Of a stretch of DNA of 64,000 bases, positions 11,478 through 38,054 are shown in pieces (position 1 is the first letter of the stretch; the number at the start of each line of letters is the position of its first letter). The notes below the pieces were generated by a model. It saw only the letters and a program-made list of their open reading frames with translations, had not been told where the DNA came from and made no database searches. The position numbers and the translations under genes were made by a program. The DNA comes from Mactromeris polynyma. Taxonomy: Eukaryota; Mollusca; Bivalvia; Venerida; Mactridae. The stretch covers positions 5,458,807 through 5,522,806 of the forward strand of contig JASFXZ010000003.1 in the NCBI GenBank assembly GCA_032209605.1, read 5' to 3'.

Positions 11478-11847
11478 CAGTGTTTTTTTTGGGGGCCTTT
11501 TTGGGGCTGAAATTCGGACCCATTCCCCTCACTCAAAAGTATGTTTTTTTCCCCTTTTCTCAGTTAAAATTCCCCTCCTACAGCTTTTTTTTTAAATTGG
11601 AGATATGTTGCCAGTATTGTTGATATTTTTAGTCAGAAAGATAGAAACATTGACCTGTAATGAAACTAACGAATCTGTTAGCATATTTACATGTTTACAT
11701 CACTGCAACAAAGAAGTGTAGTGAATATAGACATAGAAATGTATACTTTAAATGCACATTATTTTCACCCTATTTTCCCCTCTCAACGCTATTTTCCCCT
11801 ATTTAAGGGCCCCGCCACCATTCCCCTAGAAGTGAAAAGAAACACTG
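11478..11847. mobile_element. MITE-like repeat, TIR CAGTGTTT, C-rich ends
   Basis: The left end CAGTGTTTTTTTTGGGGGCC is matched by the right end read inward (CAGTGTTTCTTTTCACTTC). The inner words GGGGCTGAAATTCGGACCC and CCCATTCCCC recur in a shortened relative at about 23058-23222 inside the aconitase gene. Confidence 0.6.
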
Positions 11848-13354
11848 GGACATTCTGAATATAGAACTAAAACTAACCCATTAATGTTAGCATGTAACAA
11901 AGTCTGTTATATATTGTTTGATCATAAGGGCCCCTTTTGGGTCCCATTTGGGCTGCCTGTATCTCATGGGTTCCAGATTGTGCATATATGGGCTGCCCAT
12001 ATGGGACCCAAATGAAACCCAGTTGCACTCCCCATATGGGTTCATCATTGGAACAATCTGCCCCCCATATCCCCTTTTCCACCAAAGAAACGTTTAATGT
12101 TGCAGTTAGCAACAATGTACATGATATTTTACTATAACCTCATTCATACCCATTTTTAAGCCATTAATTATCACTAAGTTTTTATTATTTCATTCCTGTT
12201 TTTTTTAATTCTGGCTATACTTTTACTTATAAATACTATTCTTCAAAATAGTGGCTTCATGTGCAACATTGTGCAAGTCCTCGCGACAGGTTTGACATAA
12301 ATGGCAGACAGATAAATGTGATTCATCCTATCCTAGCATCAATGTGATATGAAACAAGCTATTTTTGTATATGACACAATCACAATGTGATAAAAATTTG
12401 TCAAACATGCAAAGACATAAAATTTACAAAAGTTATGCTATAGATACAAGTAATCATTATATTCAAAACTTGTATGTACCACAACAAACCTTATTGACAC
12501 TCATTCAATAGAAAATTATAATTATTTGTGCCACTGGTCAACTATTGATTATTTGGGTCAATATAATGTGGCCAAATTGTTTGGAAAGAAGCCAAAAGCA
12601 ATTACTATGTTAGTGCACGAAACTAGTTAGGTCAGATGTTCAGATAAATAAACACAAGAATACACTAGCAAAACACGCATACATAACAGTCTAAACAGGA
12701 AGTGTTCATAATATCGACTTTCATCATCATACTTATCACGTACGACCGAAAAATTGCCTATCCGAATATACAGACACTTTTTAATTGAAAAATTACGACC
12801 GCCGAGACTCGTTTTGGAGCGCAACAAACAACTACTAATTCTTGCACGATAATTATGAAGGGATTTCCTTTACATATATATCGATGTCAAACCAAAACGT
12901 GATATACTTTCACCTCTGTTTACTTGCGTAGTCAAGTCACTTCCTGAATCAGACTGGTTTGTTGGTTTGTCCCTACTTCTGGAATGCATACGAAAGGTAA
13001 CGATATATACGCAGTTTCATTTGTAGCGCAAATAGTTGGAAAATAGTGCAATCAGAAAACAAAAGAATGTGCGGGTCCAGATGTGGGAACCGTGTGTCCG
13101 GACCCCCCCCCCCCCGATACTTTTGCAAAATATGGTTGTCCATTATCAAATCCTTGATCAAGGGGGTCACACATTCAATAAGGTCCTCACTGTTTTGGTC
13201 CAAAATTAGCGTATATTACATAACGAGAAATCGTGCATTGCACTGCAAATTCTAGGGACTCGTAATGTAGACCAATTTCCGCATATTTACGGGAGCTATT
13301 TAATGCTATTGACGTAGTAAAATCATTGTACTTCGTCCTGTTCATATGGTAATC

Positions 13355-13508
13355 CAGTGCCGTAGCCAGAGGCATATTTAAACCGAGGCATTCTAGGGGG
13401 TCCGGGGGCATGTTTCCCCGCAATTTTTTTCTCTATGACTTCTCTAGTGCTCTGCAAATTTTAACCGAGGCAACTACCTCGTTGTGCCGCAGTGTGGCTA
13501 CGGCGCTG
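13355..13508. mobile_element. MITE, TIR CAGYGCCGTAGCCA
   Basis: The left end CAGTGCCGTAGCCA and the right end (read inward CAGCGCCGTAGCCA) are near-perfect inverted repeats around a 154-bp element. Its inside contains GGGGGTCCGGGGGCATG and two copies of ACCGAGGCA. The flanks read TAATC and TAATT, a possible but imperfect target duplication. Confidence 0.7.
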
Positions 13509-14689
13509 TAATTGACTGCCGAATTCACGGAACCCTCGATAACTTAATTTTCTTATTTTTGCATATATTATGTTGATGAACATAGTCTTAAATCCAAAAT
13601 GATTAGATACGATTTTTACTCATATGAACATAACTTTTTTTGGTAAAATGAATTACGTAAACATGTTCAAATATCATCATGAATATATTCACTATTTTTC
13701 GCTCTAAAATTACAGCTTGGACTAATATACACCGAGTACATTTAAAAACGCACACTTTTGAACCGACTAATTTATGTTCTGTGATTTGAGTTTATAGACG
13801 CCATACTTTAAATATATGGTGGAAAACTGGAATAATTCAAGGTCGTTTAATATTCTCTACATGTGACCATCAAAAACACGTTTGGGACGTGCTCACAATT
13901 TGCACGAAACAATCGAGCCCTTTTTTGGCGGTCTCTTGAATGACAGTCTATAAATACACAGTAAAAACACAATGAAGCAAAGTTCTCATTCGTTTGTCAT
14001 TATGCCAAGGCTTAGTAATGACATGGATACAGTCAAAGGAACCCTCAATAATTTTCTTTTTGTGCATGTACGTGATTATTTTAGTATCAAAGTATGTATA
14101 ACACTATTCACTTCTTGCTGTCCCGAAGTAAAGAATAAACCATATGTCCGTGACAGAACACTTCTGCACAATTTTAAAAGAAACTCTTCAAAATTTGATT
14201 CAAACAAGATGTTGTGTTATGTTCCTCGATATGCTAACAAAATAAAAAGGACTAGTCAAACCTAGAACATCAGAAGAAAAGGCTAAAGTATACAATTATT
14301 TGACAAATTTAATTAATTGTAATTGCCTTTTTACAATCCCCTTAAGTGCGATTTTATTTTCATAGCTTGCACACTTCAATTATAAGAAATAGAATGTTAA
14401 TTTTTAATTGCATCGATTTATCAATCATTTATTCATAACGAATACTTACATTTGCGTACATTTCTTTCGTTTGATCTGAGATTACTTTGAAACCTTTATC
14501 ATCAAAAAATTATAAAATCTAATGCTAGTGAATCGTTATAAGAACAATAATTTATCATTGCATGTATAGTCATAAATTTGAAGAAAACAGATTAAGGAAA
14601 ATTTTGAATTTAAGAAAGTTACTTAGCTAGGAAATATGTTTACTAAGATGCTTTATGGATATGGCTCCTGTTGTTAATGATGTATGTGT

Positions 14690-14745
14690 ATTTTGTATTT
14701 CCTATACCTGTGTGAAAATAAAGTTCAGTTCTATTCTGTTCTGTA
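14690..14745 (+). repeat. AATAAAG followed by (TTCTG)n-like tail, probable retroelement 3' end
   Basis: GAAAATAAAGTTCAGTTCTA followed by TTCTGTTCTG. The same arrangement (AAATAAACGGTTCTGTTCTG) occurs at about 34042-34067 and 60251-60276. A poly(A) signal followed by a pentamer microsatellite is common at 3' ends of CR1/L2-like LINEs and their SINEs. Confidence 0.45.
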
Positions 14746-15043
14746 ATATATATATATGCAAACTTTGTCTTAATACAATTTATTGACTTGATTTGTAAAT
14801 GTGTGTTAGTATTTGTTATGAACCATATCATTTTTTTAATGCTGATCTTTGCATACAATATACAACAAATATGGACTGCATTAGTTATTATAATACAAAA
14901 TAATAAAAAGTACAATTTGTTGATTCAATTCAGTTTATTTGCAAATCACTTGACCGTCGTTTAATTATTGTAGTTGATGCGTATCGATTCGTTCAACTGG
15001 AAATGTTGTTAATTGTGACTTGTTTATTGAAAATGACATTACT

Positions 15044-15393
15044 TATTGTTTATCGTTCACACTCTTCAGTTAACATATTAATTGTTCACTCTAACAATTT
15101 TTAAAAATCGATCCCGGAGAATCCCGGATTTCTTATAAGATACTAGATCTACTAGCCCCTGGTGCAAACAAAGACCTAGGTCTTTGGTGCAAAGTACATA
15201 ACAGTCTGCATAACTAAACTAAAGCGTAAGTTTTTATCAATATAAACCAGTTAAAATCTTTATTTCTAAAACAATGCACAAACACAAATTATATTTATTT
15301 CTCAAACTTAAATTGTTTATCGCTCACACTCCTTCAGTTAACATATGTTCCACTCTAACAATTTTTAAAAATCGATCCCGGAGAATCCCGGAT
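15044..15393 (+). repeat. Direct duplication of ~80 bp, copies at 15044-15129 and 15311-15393
   Basis: Both copies run from TTGTTTATCG through CACTCTAACAATTTTTAAAA to CGATCCCGGAGAATCCCGGA. The second copy adds further CCCGGAT words. It lies within 500 bp upstream of the aconitase start codon. Confidence 0.75.
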
Positions 15394-15424
15394 CCCGGAT
15401 AACGGATTTGAGTCCCATCCCGAG

Positions 15425-15432
15425 TGACGTCA
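15425..15432. promoter_or_regulatory. CRE/ATF octamer just upstream of aconitase ATG
   Basis: A perfect TGACGTCA palindrome 20 bp before the proposed start codon (ATG at 15453, context GTGACCATGG). It could act as a CREB/ATF-type site in a TATA-less promoter or sit in the 5' untranslated region; the transcription start is not visible. Confidence 0.35.
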
Positions 15433-15452
15433 CATTAGATTCAGAGGTGACC

Positions 15453-29752
<14,300 letters not shown>

Positions 29753-29935
29753 ATAAATCATGAACAAAGTTATACGATGTTTGACATTTACTGTTATTTT
29801 TGTCATGGACATGGGTCTGATTTTGCAGAAAAGATATACGCTTGTTTGTGAAAACTACATAGATTTTTAAAAAAACATATTTTTAAGTGCAGCTGATTTT
29901 TATGGTATTTATATTTTGTTAACTTTTTGTCCCGC

Positions 29936-29941
29936 AATAAA
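29936..29941 (+). other. Poly(A) signal of aconitase
   Basis: AATAAA 184 bp after the stop codon. A further AATAAA at 31063-31068 would give a long 3' untranslated region; which is used cannot be seen. Confidence 0.5.
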
Positions 29942-30071
29942 GTAAGCCCTAGAGTGTTTCAGTTTCTGACCGTAACATTTTGCGCTCGCTCTACGGCAAC
30001 TTGTGGCATTTATTAATGCAGGAAGCATCCCTCTATTTGTATTTCATATTTTTACACTATGTTTATGTCTA

Positions 30072-30241
30072 CAGTCGGACCTCGTTTATTCGACAACCTT
30101 TTATCCGAATACTCGGTATCATCCGAAATAAGGTCCCGGTGAATCTTATGCACGTCAAATAGAAATGGGCTGTTCAAAACCATGTATTATTCTAAATAAA
30201 ATTTCGGACCCGATGAATTCGAATGAACGAAGTTCGGCTCT
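30072..30241 (+). mobile_element. pogo/Tigger-like MITE, second copy of the 2716-2893 family
   Basis: Preceded by TA, it starts CAGTCGGACCTCGTTTATTC and ends GAATGAACGAAGTTCGGCTC. Read against the reverse complement of 2716-2893 it matches nearly throughout, with one small deletion. The right TIR is degraded. Confidence 0.8.
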
Positions 30242-30607
30242 TTATGGTTTGCAGATGATAATTGTCAGACCTTTGTGTGATTTCTTGCTTCTCCTTATAA
30301 AGTCAACATTTACAATCATTTAACTGTTTTTTCAACCTCTGATGTGAAGTTTTTTGTGTTTCTTCAGTGTAGGATCTTTACATCTCATTTATTTAATCTT
30401 TATCCAATATTTACTCAAGATATAAATACTGATTTCTGGATGGGGTTTGCTGTTTCCGATGGTGGTGTATGTAGTTTGTATTGTTGAAGCTGTCAAAATT
30501 TGTGATTCTAATTGTTCTCATAGTCAGTGATATAACGGGTCATTATACTGTGATTTAGCAGGATTAAAATAGTATTTTTTCAAATGTATGAAGATTTGTA
30601 TCATGGT

Positions 30608-30775
30608 AATTTTATGCAGAATCGCGGAAATCCTTGGATTTGACGCTCGCAAGGGCAGTTTTTGAGACAATTTAAGCCATCTTGGATGCTTATAAGCCAG
30701 GAGCTTTAGTGGCCCCCTGGACCCCTTGCCGAATTTTCAGCTGATTTTGAAATTTGGCATTCTCATGCCCGTACA
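30608..30775. mobile_element. Second copy of the CAGGCAYGAGAAT MITE
   Basis: Matches 23946-24119 over GCTCGCAAGGGCAGTTTTTG, TTAAGCCATCTTGGATGCTT and GGACCCCTTGCCGAATTTTC. The left TIR is eroded; the right end reads GGCATTCTCATGCCCG. Confidence 0.65.
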
Positions 30776-31708
30776 AAATGCTTCTGTATGGTTGGACTGT
30801 GATGTTGCTGAAAGTTATTTGTCCGAATTATGATTCTTTCTATATTATATAACCTTTTTAAAGGTTGTATTGTCACTGTATCTAGTTAATGTCAAAACGA
30901 AACAAAATCCAATTACCGTGTAACTGATCGCTTCATTGTTTTTGTGATTTATGTTGCTCCCTGTGAAGTGATACTTGTAGTAGCACAGTCTGTTTCCACA
31001 TTCACTTATAACTTAAAATCTTGTTATTATTATATGTACATTAGTTTGACTTGCAGATTGTCAATAAATGAATTGTATGTTTACTTAAGTTCTGTTTATT
31101 ATGATTATTCCAATAACTTTTAATGTATCAAATTATGTGCCATAATTTTGCGGAAAGACTACAGCTTGAATTACTGGCATGTGTGATTGACTTGTTAACA
31201 TTCTAGTGGTCACACATTTTGGCTGATCTTTATCAAACAGAGTCAGAATGTTTGCCTCATGACAATCCAGCCCTGTGTTCAGTAAAGGTGTTTACGACTA
31301 ACGTTTTGTAACGTTAACAATTTGGTTCCTGTGTGCAGTGATTGTGAGACAGTGGACCAGGGAGACAAAACGAAAGAGTTTCGTAACGTGAGCGACTGTA
31401 AGCTGTAACTGAACGCAACACTGGATATTGTGGCATTTAGGCTGATGATAGTTGGGTGAATGCTGTGAAGGATTGGTCTGATGATCAGTGACAGAATATA
31501 TTGATTGCCCATTGTTCACTATACCCATAACATTAAGTATGCAAACCACTAACTCAGAACAAGGAAAAACAGTTAAAGTTTAATGAAGAGGCCAGAAACT
31601 TGGACAATTACCATCAAAGTCTTTGTCAACTATGAAAATAATTATATGCATTTCAAATATACTGCCTTAGAAACAATATCATTTCAGAAATACACACAAA
31701 CTTACGTA

Positions 31709-31887
31709 CAGTAAAACCGCAATAATATGACCACCCTTGGGACCCTTTAAAACTGTTCTTTATATTGAGTTGGTCTTAATAATGAGTTTGAATAAAGAGC
31801 AAAACAGTCAAAATGGACTTGAAAATTGTGTTCTCAATTTCGAGGTGGTCTTATCATTGATGTGGTCTTTAAGTGAGGTTTAACTAT
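31709..31887 (+). mobile_element. CAGTAAAACCTCA-family MITE
   Basis: TIRs CAGTAAAACCGCAATAATAT and GTGAGGTTTAACTATA, inner GAATAAAGAGCAAAACAGTC. About 179 bp, intergenic. Confidence 0.78.
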
Positions 31888-32532
31888 AGTGAAAAGCCTA
31901 AACTAAATATTCGAGAGTTGCAAATTCTAATCTAGAATGAAAGTTGTTACGTATACAACAAAGGTGGACTATATTCACTATCAATATGTTGGCTTGAAAA
32001 TAGACTATACAGTACTTATTTACAAGTAGAGTATATGAAGTGATTTCAACAGTAAAACAAGTTCATTTGAAATATACTGTAGTTTGGAACATTTACGACT
32101 AAGAGGTGCTGAATCCAATAAAACTTATGCAACTGCAATGCGTTTGTAATTAAATCAAGGATGAACTACTGATGTCCATACCCTGACCGACATACTATTT
32201 GGATTCATTTTATGATTGTGATTAGAATGCAAACATGAGATAGTGAGTACATGACTTAACCCTGCTATGGTATCTAATCCAGATAACTTCAATTAAGTTG
32301 ATGATAATTGCCAAGGTCGGTCAAGGTCAGGGGTCAAGGTCGGGGTACACATCCTATATACAGGGGATTTGATCTGTTTATTGTACAAACTCGCTTTGTG
32401 ATCGGATGCATTAATAAAAAGTTGACAAAGGACTTGTGGATGAAGAAATGATACTATAGTTCTGTCTTTAGCGTTAAAGCCAAACGAAATTGTTGAATTT
32501 TGCTCAAATCGGAAAGGAATAGACTAAGTAAA

Positions 32533-35500
32533 ATGAATACGTGTTTTACCTTGTGTTTTGTGACCTTGTGTTCGCTAGGCGGTATTTCGTCGATGCTGCT
32601 GCTGCCATTGACCGAGGAAGAAGATAATATTTGCTGTCTTCCCACCGTTTGGGAGGCGATGTTATATTTAGACTATGGTACTGTGTTTATTGACAGCAAC
32701 ACAGCGTTCGCTTACTTCAATGGTACAGTGACCGCCGCATTCAGTTATCCTAGGAAGAAAGTATATTTCCACATTGTTGGTTTTGAGTTGAGTCCTTTGA
32801 TTCCAAAACCAGAACCAATCGACACCGAGCTATTATACGATTTCGAAAACGTAAATATATTTACAATTATTAAACTTTGAGTGTATTTTTAAATGCGTAA
32901 TTATTAACAATTAGTTGATGAGGTGTCTGCTTTTAAAATTGTAACATCAAACGCCCAGCGTATTTGCAATGGTAACCTGTCATTTTCCTTTCGAAATGTA
33001 TTTTCTGATCTCTTAGCTTTTTGAAATCAAAAGATTAGTTGTGATGTTTATCTCCAGGCAACCGTATAACCAGTGGTATTTAAGGATTCATTCAATATGT
33101 TTGTTTATGAAAATGTAATAATCAACAATAACTTTCTTTAAAAAAGATGGACGGCGCAATTTAAAGGTTAAGATATGTTGTACAACATGAAATTCCCTAA
33201 ATGTTACGATTGCTGGTCACTCCATATCCAAAATGGATTTCGGTAAATTCAGTGGATTTCGGTAACATACAGGGTCTCTTATAGAAAGGTTAACCAATCT
33301 GCGTCAAGGTTACAAACGTTGTTCGATTGAAGAGAAGTTGGTTTAGTGGTTAACGTACAAGATTTGATTGGTTTACACAACACTGATATGCAAAAAGCAA
33401 AGCCATGTTAGTACGGCTGCGCCGAAAAATTAGGCAAAATATTTTGATGCGTCACCGAGCGTGCAAACATAGTTTACTGTAATTGTCAATTATGTTAGAC
33501 TCATTCTGCAATATAAATATGCGTATCTGTCACATGACTTTAAAACGAGCAATTAAATTTTATTTATCTGATACATTTTCTTACAGTTAAGCAATCGATA
33601 GGTTACTGACTCAGTCATGCTGGTTATTGTCGTTTTAAGAACAAAACATACAACTTTATTTAAGATTCAAACGTTTCTCATTCATTTCACACATTAACAC
33701 GTAAAACACGTAATTTCACAGTCATATTTACGTGATAAACAACCAAGAACAGTGATTGTACAAAACAAACATACGATATTGTGATGATAAACTGTAGGAG
33801 AAAGACATTGCTAGCATTTTTTCATCATGATTGAATCTATGGCCGTTTAACGTTATAAGTTGTTCATGTATTTTTCAATTGACAGCCTGTAGCATAGACG
33901 CCCTAGTTGAATAGTTTGATGTTTTTTTGATGTTGTTTTTTGTTTATTTCTCATCTGTATATTCTGGACCTGGACCAGTTTGTTTAAATTATATTGAATA
34001 TGCTATATTTATATTTGTATGATGATGTACAATGTACAAGTCAAATAAACGGTTCTGTTCTGTTCTGACAATGTTTTATGGTTTAATTAAGATGTACACT
34101 GTGTGCAATTATCATATTTTCGTCAAATCGTCGCTCAGAACACGGACGTCGCGTTGAGGACTAACCCTATTTACATATTCAAATTCTCTTACAGATGCAA
34201 ATGTATAATGCACAAAACGGTGATTGTCAGAAGTCAGGTTTGGAGAGTAACATGACAGAACAATGTATCCCACGTAGGTTCAAATACAGTAAAACCTCAC
34301 TTAAAGACCACCTCAATAATAAGATCGCCTCAAAATTAAGACACACAATGTTCAAGTCCATTTTCACTTTTTTGCTCATAATTCAACCTCAATATTCAGA
34401 CCACCTCAATAAGAAGACCAGTTTTCAAGAGTTCCAAAGGTGATAATATTATTGCGGTTTTACTGTATATATTTCAGTATTTTGTAAAACAAATAGCTAA
34501 CTCATTACGCTCATGTGGGCAGTTGGCTCAGTAAGTAAAATTGGTTGTCACATGCACATTTTCTCAATTATCGCATATTTGGAAATAACTCCTATAAGGT
34601 CTTATCAGTTTTGCCTATCAAAATGGCTGATGATTAAGAACAAGGGAGGTAAATATTGTAGATGTGAGAATTATCTATTGCTTCTAAGTTACAAACATAA
34701 CGTGTAAACACATTATGTAATAGAAATAAAATGATCACAGTTGAATACAATACAATGTTACAATGACACAATGGCAACGTTTTGAAGTTCAGTACATTTG
34801 ATTGCTATAAATTAAACATTGTGCAAATTTCAAGAATTGTAAACGTACGTAAGACAAAATTGTATCATTGACTTGTATTATCATTTATTATATGAGCGCC
34901 GCTGTACGATTGCAAATAGTGATATCACATAATGAGCTTTCTTGAAATGACGTCACTGTTGAACATGATATATTACAGATGATGCGAAGCATATTTCTAC
35001 AGGGATATTTGGCGCCGGTGACACAATAAGAATTATACATACATATCGGTTCTCAACATATATTGAGACACCATTTGATATCACCGCTACCGTATTCAAG
35101 AACGGTAAGTTCCCGTTACACATTCAAACTTCCATAAGTGCTTTGTTTGTTATGTACGATCTTGAAAACCATTATCGAATTTTCGACAAAGCATTATACA
35201 TACATATCGGTTCTCAACAAATATTGAGACACTGTTTGATATCACCTATCAAAATGGCTGATGATTATGAACAAGGGAGGTAAGTATTGTAGATGTGGGA
35301 ACTATATGCATTGTCAGATGAAAATAAACACGACAATTTATGATGAGATATTACGATTATTCATACGCTTATTTATTTCTTAAACTTCACTTCTTTCATC
35401 TTCAGATATAAAACCGATTGAACCAAAGATCTGTGAGCCGATATATGTACACTACTATACTCCATCGGTCAACCCGGACAGCGGCTCAATGTACGGACTG

Positions 35501-35572
35501 CATTTTATGGACCAGGGACCAATTAAATCAGAACACATTTTTGACATACCAAAATCATGTCAGCATTTGTAA
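32533..35572 (+). CDS. Ependymin-related secreted protein, four exons, intact
   Basis: Exons 32533-32850, 34195-34273, 34979-35104, 35406-35572, with GT/AG borders and matching phases (0, 1, 1). The product has 229 residues. The start is the first ATG after GTAAA; the open frame further upstream has no ATG. Residues 1-20 or so (MNTCFTLCFVTLCSLGGISS) look like a signal peptide. Mature-protein features: NICCLPTVWEA near residue 32, YDFENMQMY, NGDCQK, sequons at Asn63 (NGT) and Asn125 (NMT), EQCIP, and a C-terminal GLHFMDQGPIKSEHIFDIPKSC. The paired N-terminal cysteines with xxxWE, the NxDC segment and the FDIPxxC end fit ependymin-related proteins. These are secreted, calcium- or lipid-binding glycoproteins that are often expanded in molluscs. 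The function in this animal is unknown. A partial second copy lies at 60379-61962. Confidence 0.8.
33225..33370 (+). repeat. Intronic copy of a downstream block
   Basis: In intron 1 of the ependymin-related gene, GAAAGGTTAACCAATCTGCG TCAAGGTTAC-type sequence and the following GATTGAAGAGAAGTTGG match 35690-35830 and 62085-62225, just downstream of both copies of the gene's last exon. Confidence 0.65.
34287..34465 (+). mobile_element. Complete CAGTAAAACCTCA-family MITE, TA target site
   Basis: Flanked by TA. TIRs CAGTAAAACCTCACTTAAAG and GCGGTTTTACTG. Inner words AAGACCACCTCAATAATAAG and AGACCAGTTTTCAAGAG. It begins 13 bp after the exon 2 donor of the ependymin-related gene. The same insertion is at 60471-60649, so it predates the duplication. 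Confidence 0.85.
34891..34960. mobile_element. Internally deleted CRE-type MITE upstream of exon 3
   Basis: TATGAGCGCCGCTGTACGAT, then directly TTCTTGAAATGACGTCACTG, one CRE octamer. The duplicate at 61144-61350 keeps the middle and the left CRE, so this copy lost roughly 130 bp. It ends about 20 bp before the exon 3 acceptor. Confidence 0.7.
35173..35300 (+). repeat. Exon 3 fragment plus intron 2 fragment re-duplicated in intron 3
   Basis: ATTATACATACATATCGGTT CTCAACAAATATTGAGACAC-type sequence repeats the middle of exon 3, followed by TATCAAAATGGCTGATGATT from intron 2 (about 34616-34680). The fused block reaches a stop codon (TGA in GGCTGATG) in the exon 3 frame, so it is not a functional extra exon. 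It does end in a strong donor-like GGGAGGTAAGTATTG. Confidence 0.7.
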
Positions 35573-37494
35573 ATTTCTTGGAAGTGTTCACTTCTTATCC
35601 TTATTGCTTTTTGGCGCAGCATGGTTTTGTTATTTGCATATCAGTGTTGTATAAACCAATCAAATCTTACGTTAACCACAAAGGCAGTTTGGATTACGGT
35701 ACACATTCCGAATTTCGGTAAGGTAACGTACCCTTTACCGAAAGGTTAACCAATCCGCATCAAGGTTACAAAAATTGTTCGGCTGAAGAGAAATTGCCTT
35801 GGTGATTAACGTTAGATTTGATATCTTCATGGATTAAAGATATTATTATTATTATTAAGTTACTGTAACATTTAGATACACATATGCTGTACATACGGAT
35901 TATCTTAGATGATACGAAAGAAATTTGATGCAAGACATCTATTTCGCCGGAAAAAAATGATTAGTCAAATAATTATTGTGAAATATGTCGAAAATAACAC
36001 GAACGTGACATGATAACACTAACAGAATTTTGCAAATATTGAAATATGCAATATGCCTGTTTAAGAAATGCACATATATATTATTGATGTAAATAAAAAA
36101 CAAAGGGCAAACTCATTTGTTTTCTTTGGAAAAAATGTCATAAACAGCCTTAAAGAAAAATAAATTGCATATAAAATGAAATGACATTAAACATAAGAAA
36201 ATTAATCTCTTCATTCTAGGCTAAGAAATCTGTGTTATGGTGTTAAACTGCAAACATACTGAATAGTCAGACTAACTGCTGTAGGCCTATAGATACGTCT
36301 TGTTATGACTGTTTCGGACAATAAATACACAAAATAATTGTTGGATCCTAAAAAATGCTTCACTGCATCATAGAGGTACACCGTCTTCTAAATCGAGAGA
36401 AAAATACATAAAGTTGCATTTCCACTGAAATGTAAACATTTTCATAGAACATGTATGCATAATAAGTTTTTTGAAATCCGTTGCGGTTGTTTTTATTCTG
36501 AAAAACCGCATTTGAAATGCTTGAAACAATAACCGCTCCTCCAATGAACAAAGGATACAAAATATGTAAATATTATCTGTTTTTAGACTGTCGGCCGCAC
36601 TGGATGAAATAGCTAGTCAATAGACGCAAACATGTACTAGTATTTGATTTGTGATTTATAGTGTGAAAAATGTTGTCCGACATGCGTGTAATTTAGTTTT
36701 TCTTTGAACGTTTTTGTGTTATTGTTCGACAAAGTATCAACAAAGTTTCTGGTGTGTCTTGTGGTTTTCTGATTTATAAACACATTGAAAAATCCATGAC
36801 GTTATTAATTCAAGAAGACAATGCATCGTTATAAATACGTCATGATAAACGTTCTCATTAATGAATACTAATTAGGAAATACACTAATAATATAAGTATG
36901 ACAAACGTTATTTTGATACAATAGACATTAGTTTTTAGTCTCCTTCAACTTTTATGACGTATGTTTTTGTCCAATAACAATGTAAAGTTGCGGTTACAAA
37001 AACAATGTTTCTTTAATTTCGACAGATTCTCTTTGGTGTTGTTTTGTTTTGTTGCTAGTGTAAATCGCGTGATTTTCTTCATGTCTTCTGTCTGTTTTAT
37101 GTTTAAGACAGGTTTTACCTTCTTTCATTAAGGACTTTGCGCTGATTGGTTAGATAACGTATATTCATGATGTATGCCAATGCCTCCGGGTATTGATACA
37201 ATACGGAGACTTGCTTTTGTTTTGCATTTTCGTATTGAATGCACATTTATCGGTAAAAATCTAAAATTAAAATGCAAGACGCCAGACCATAACACATTAT
37301 GTGTATGATACTGTTTGGTACAATAAAGCACAAAAACAACAAATAACTTCTAGCGAGCATGTTTTGTTTACTATCTCAAATATCTTTCTCTAAACTTATG
37401 CGAGGGTTTCCCATATGTTCACGAATATTTGTTATATAAAATTATGAAATTGTACACAGAAAATCTCAAAGAAATGCATACAAAAAGCATGAAA

Positions 37495-37790
37495 GTTGGA
37501 AGGTGGACCGGAAGGCGCACTGGAAGTTGGACTGGAAAGCGGTCTGGAAGACGGACTGGACGGTGGACCAGAAGGCGGACTGGAAGTCGGACTGGAAGGC
37601 GGACCGGAAGGTGGACTTAAGGCGGACCGGAAGGCGGACTGGAATGCGGACCGGAAGGCGGACTGGAATGCGGACCGGAAGGCGGACTGGAATGCGGACC
37701 GGAAGGCGGACTGGAATGCGGACCGGAAGGCGGACTGGAAGGCCGACCGGAAGACGTGATGCAAGGCGGACCGGAAGTCGGACCAATGTT
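37495..37790 (+). repeat. 24-bp GC-rich minisatellite
   Basis: Units of GGAAGGCGGACTGGAATGCG GACC (24 bp, two diverged 12-mers), about twelve copies, open in several frames because the unit is a multiple of three. The partner array in the duplicate starts at 63893 with the variant unit GGAAGGCGCACTGGAAGGTG GACC and runs off the window. Confidence 0.85.
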
Positions 37791-38054
37791 GAAGCATCAA
37801 TACCATTATGCTGGAGCATTATGCAATTAGTAATTGCTTTCTTGCTTAGGTGTATCTTTTTCTGTAGCTGTTAAAATAAACGAAAACAAATGTTTCTGTT
37901 CTTCTTAACTGTCTAGTTCTTTGAAGTACTCTATCATCCTTCATTAGTCGTAATCAAGATAAACATGAAATAAGGCAGTTAATAAATAACAAGCCGAGGG
38001 CCTGACGCTCCACTTGCTACAATGTGCACATGAACTTTAGATAAACATTTTTCA

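Larger units (their letters stand above)
11138..15452. other. Intergenic region between annexin and aconitase, no supported gene
   Basis: AT-rich, with two MITE-like elements (11478-11847, 13355-13508), imperfect palindromic GCCCATATGGG-type words near 11930-12050, a poly-C run at about 13105-13114 and an 80-bp direct duplication (about 15044-15129 and 15311-15393). The upstream noncoding exon of annexin may be here, but I could not place it. None of the short open frames has supporting features. Confidence 0.6.
29942..32532. other. Intergenic region between aconitase and the ependymin-related gene
   Basis: Contains MITEs at 30072-30241, 30608-30775 and 31709-31887. No coding sequence is supported; the opposite-strand open frames near 31.3-31.5 kb have no features. 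Confidence 0.6.
33805..37870 (+). repeat. Duplicated block 1 (partner 60018-64000)
   Basis: From GACATTGCTAGCA in intron 1 of the ependymin-related gene, through exons 2-4, the 3' flank and a 24-bp minisatellite, the sequence recurs at 60018-64000, where the window ends. The two are collinear with scattered substitutions and indels. Confidence 0.85.

Noticed and set aside
11930..12060. Palindromic GGGCTGCCCATATGGGACCC-type cluster as a transposon
   Set aside because: The words are short, overlapping and imperfect; no clear element ends or second copy.
15100..15452. Iron-responsive element upstream of aconitase
   Set aside because: No CAGTGN loop with a bulged C and paired stem could be found before the start codon.
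36360..36560. Minus-strand frame also present in the duplicate at 62.7-62.97 kb
   Set aside because: The copies differ mainly by replacement changes and have different ends; the similarity is explained by the block duplication.
37429..37874. Open frames on both strands over the 24-bp minisatellite
   Set aside because: The unit length is a multiple of three, so several frames are open; there is no start context, signal or conserved partner.
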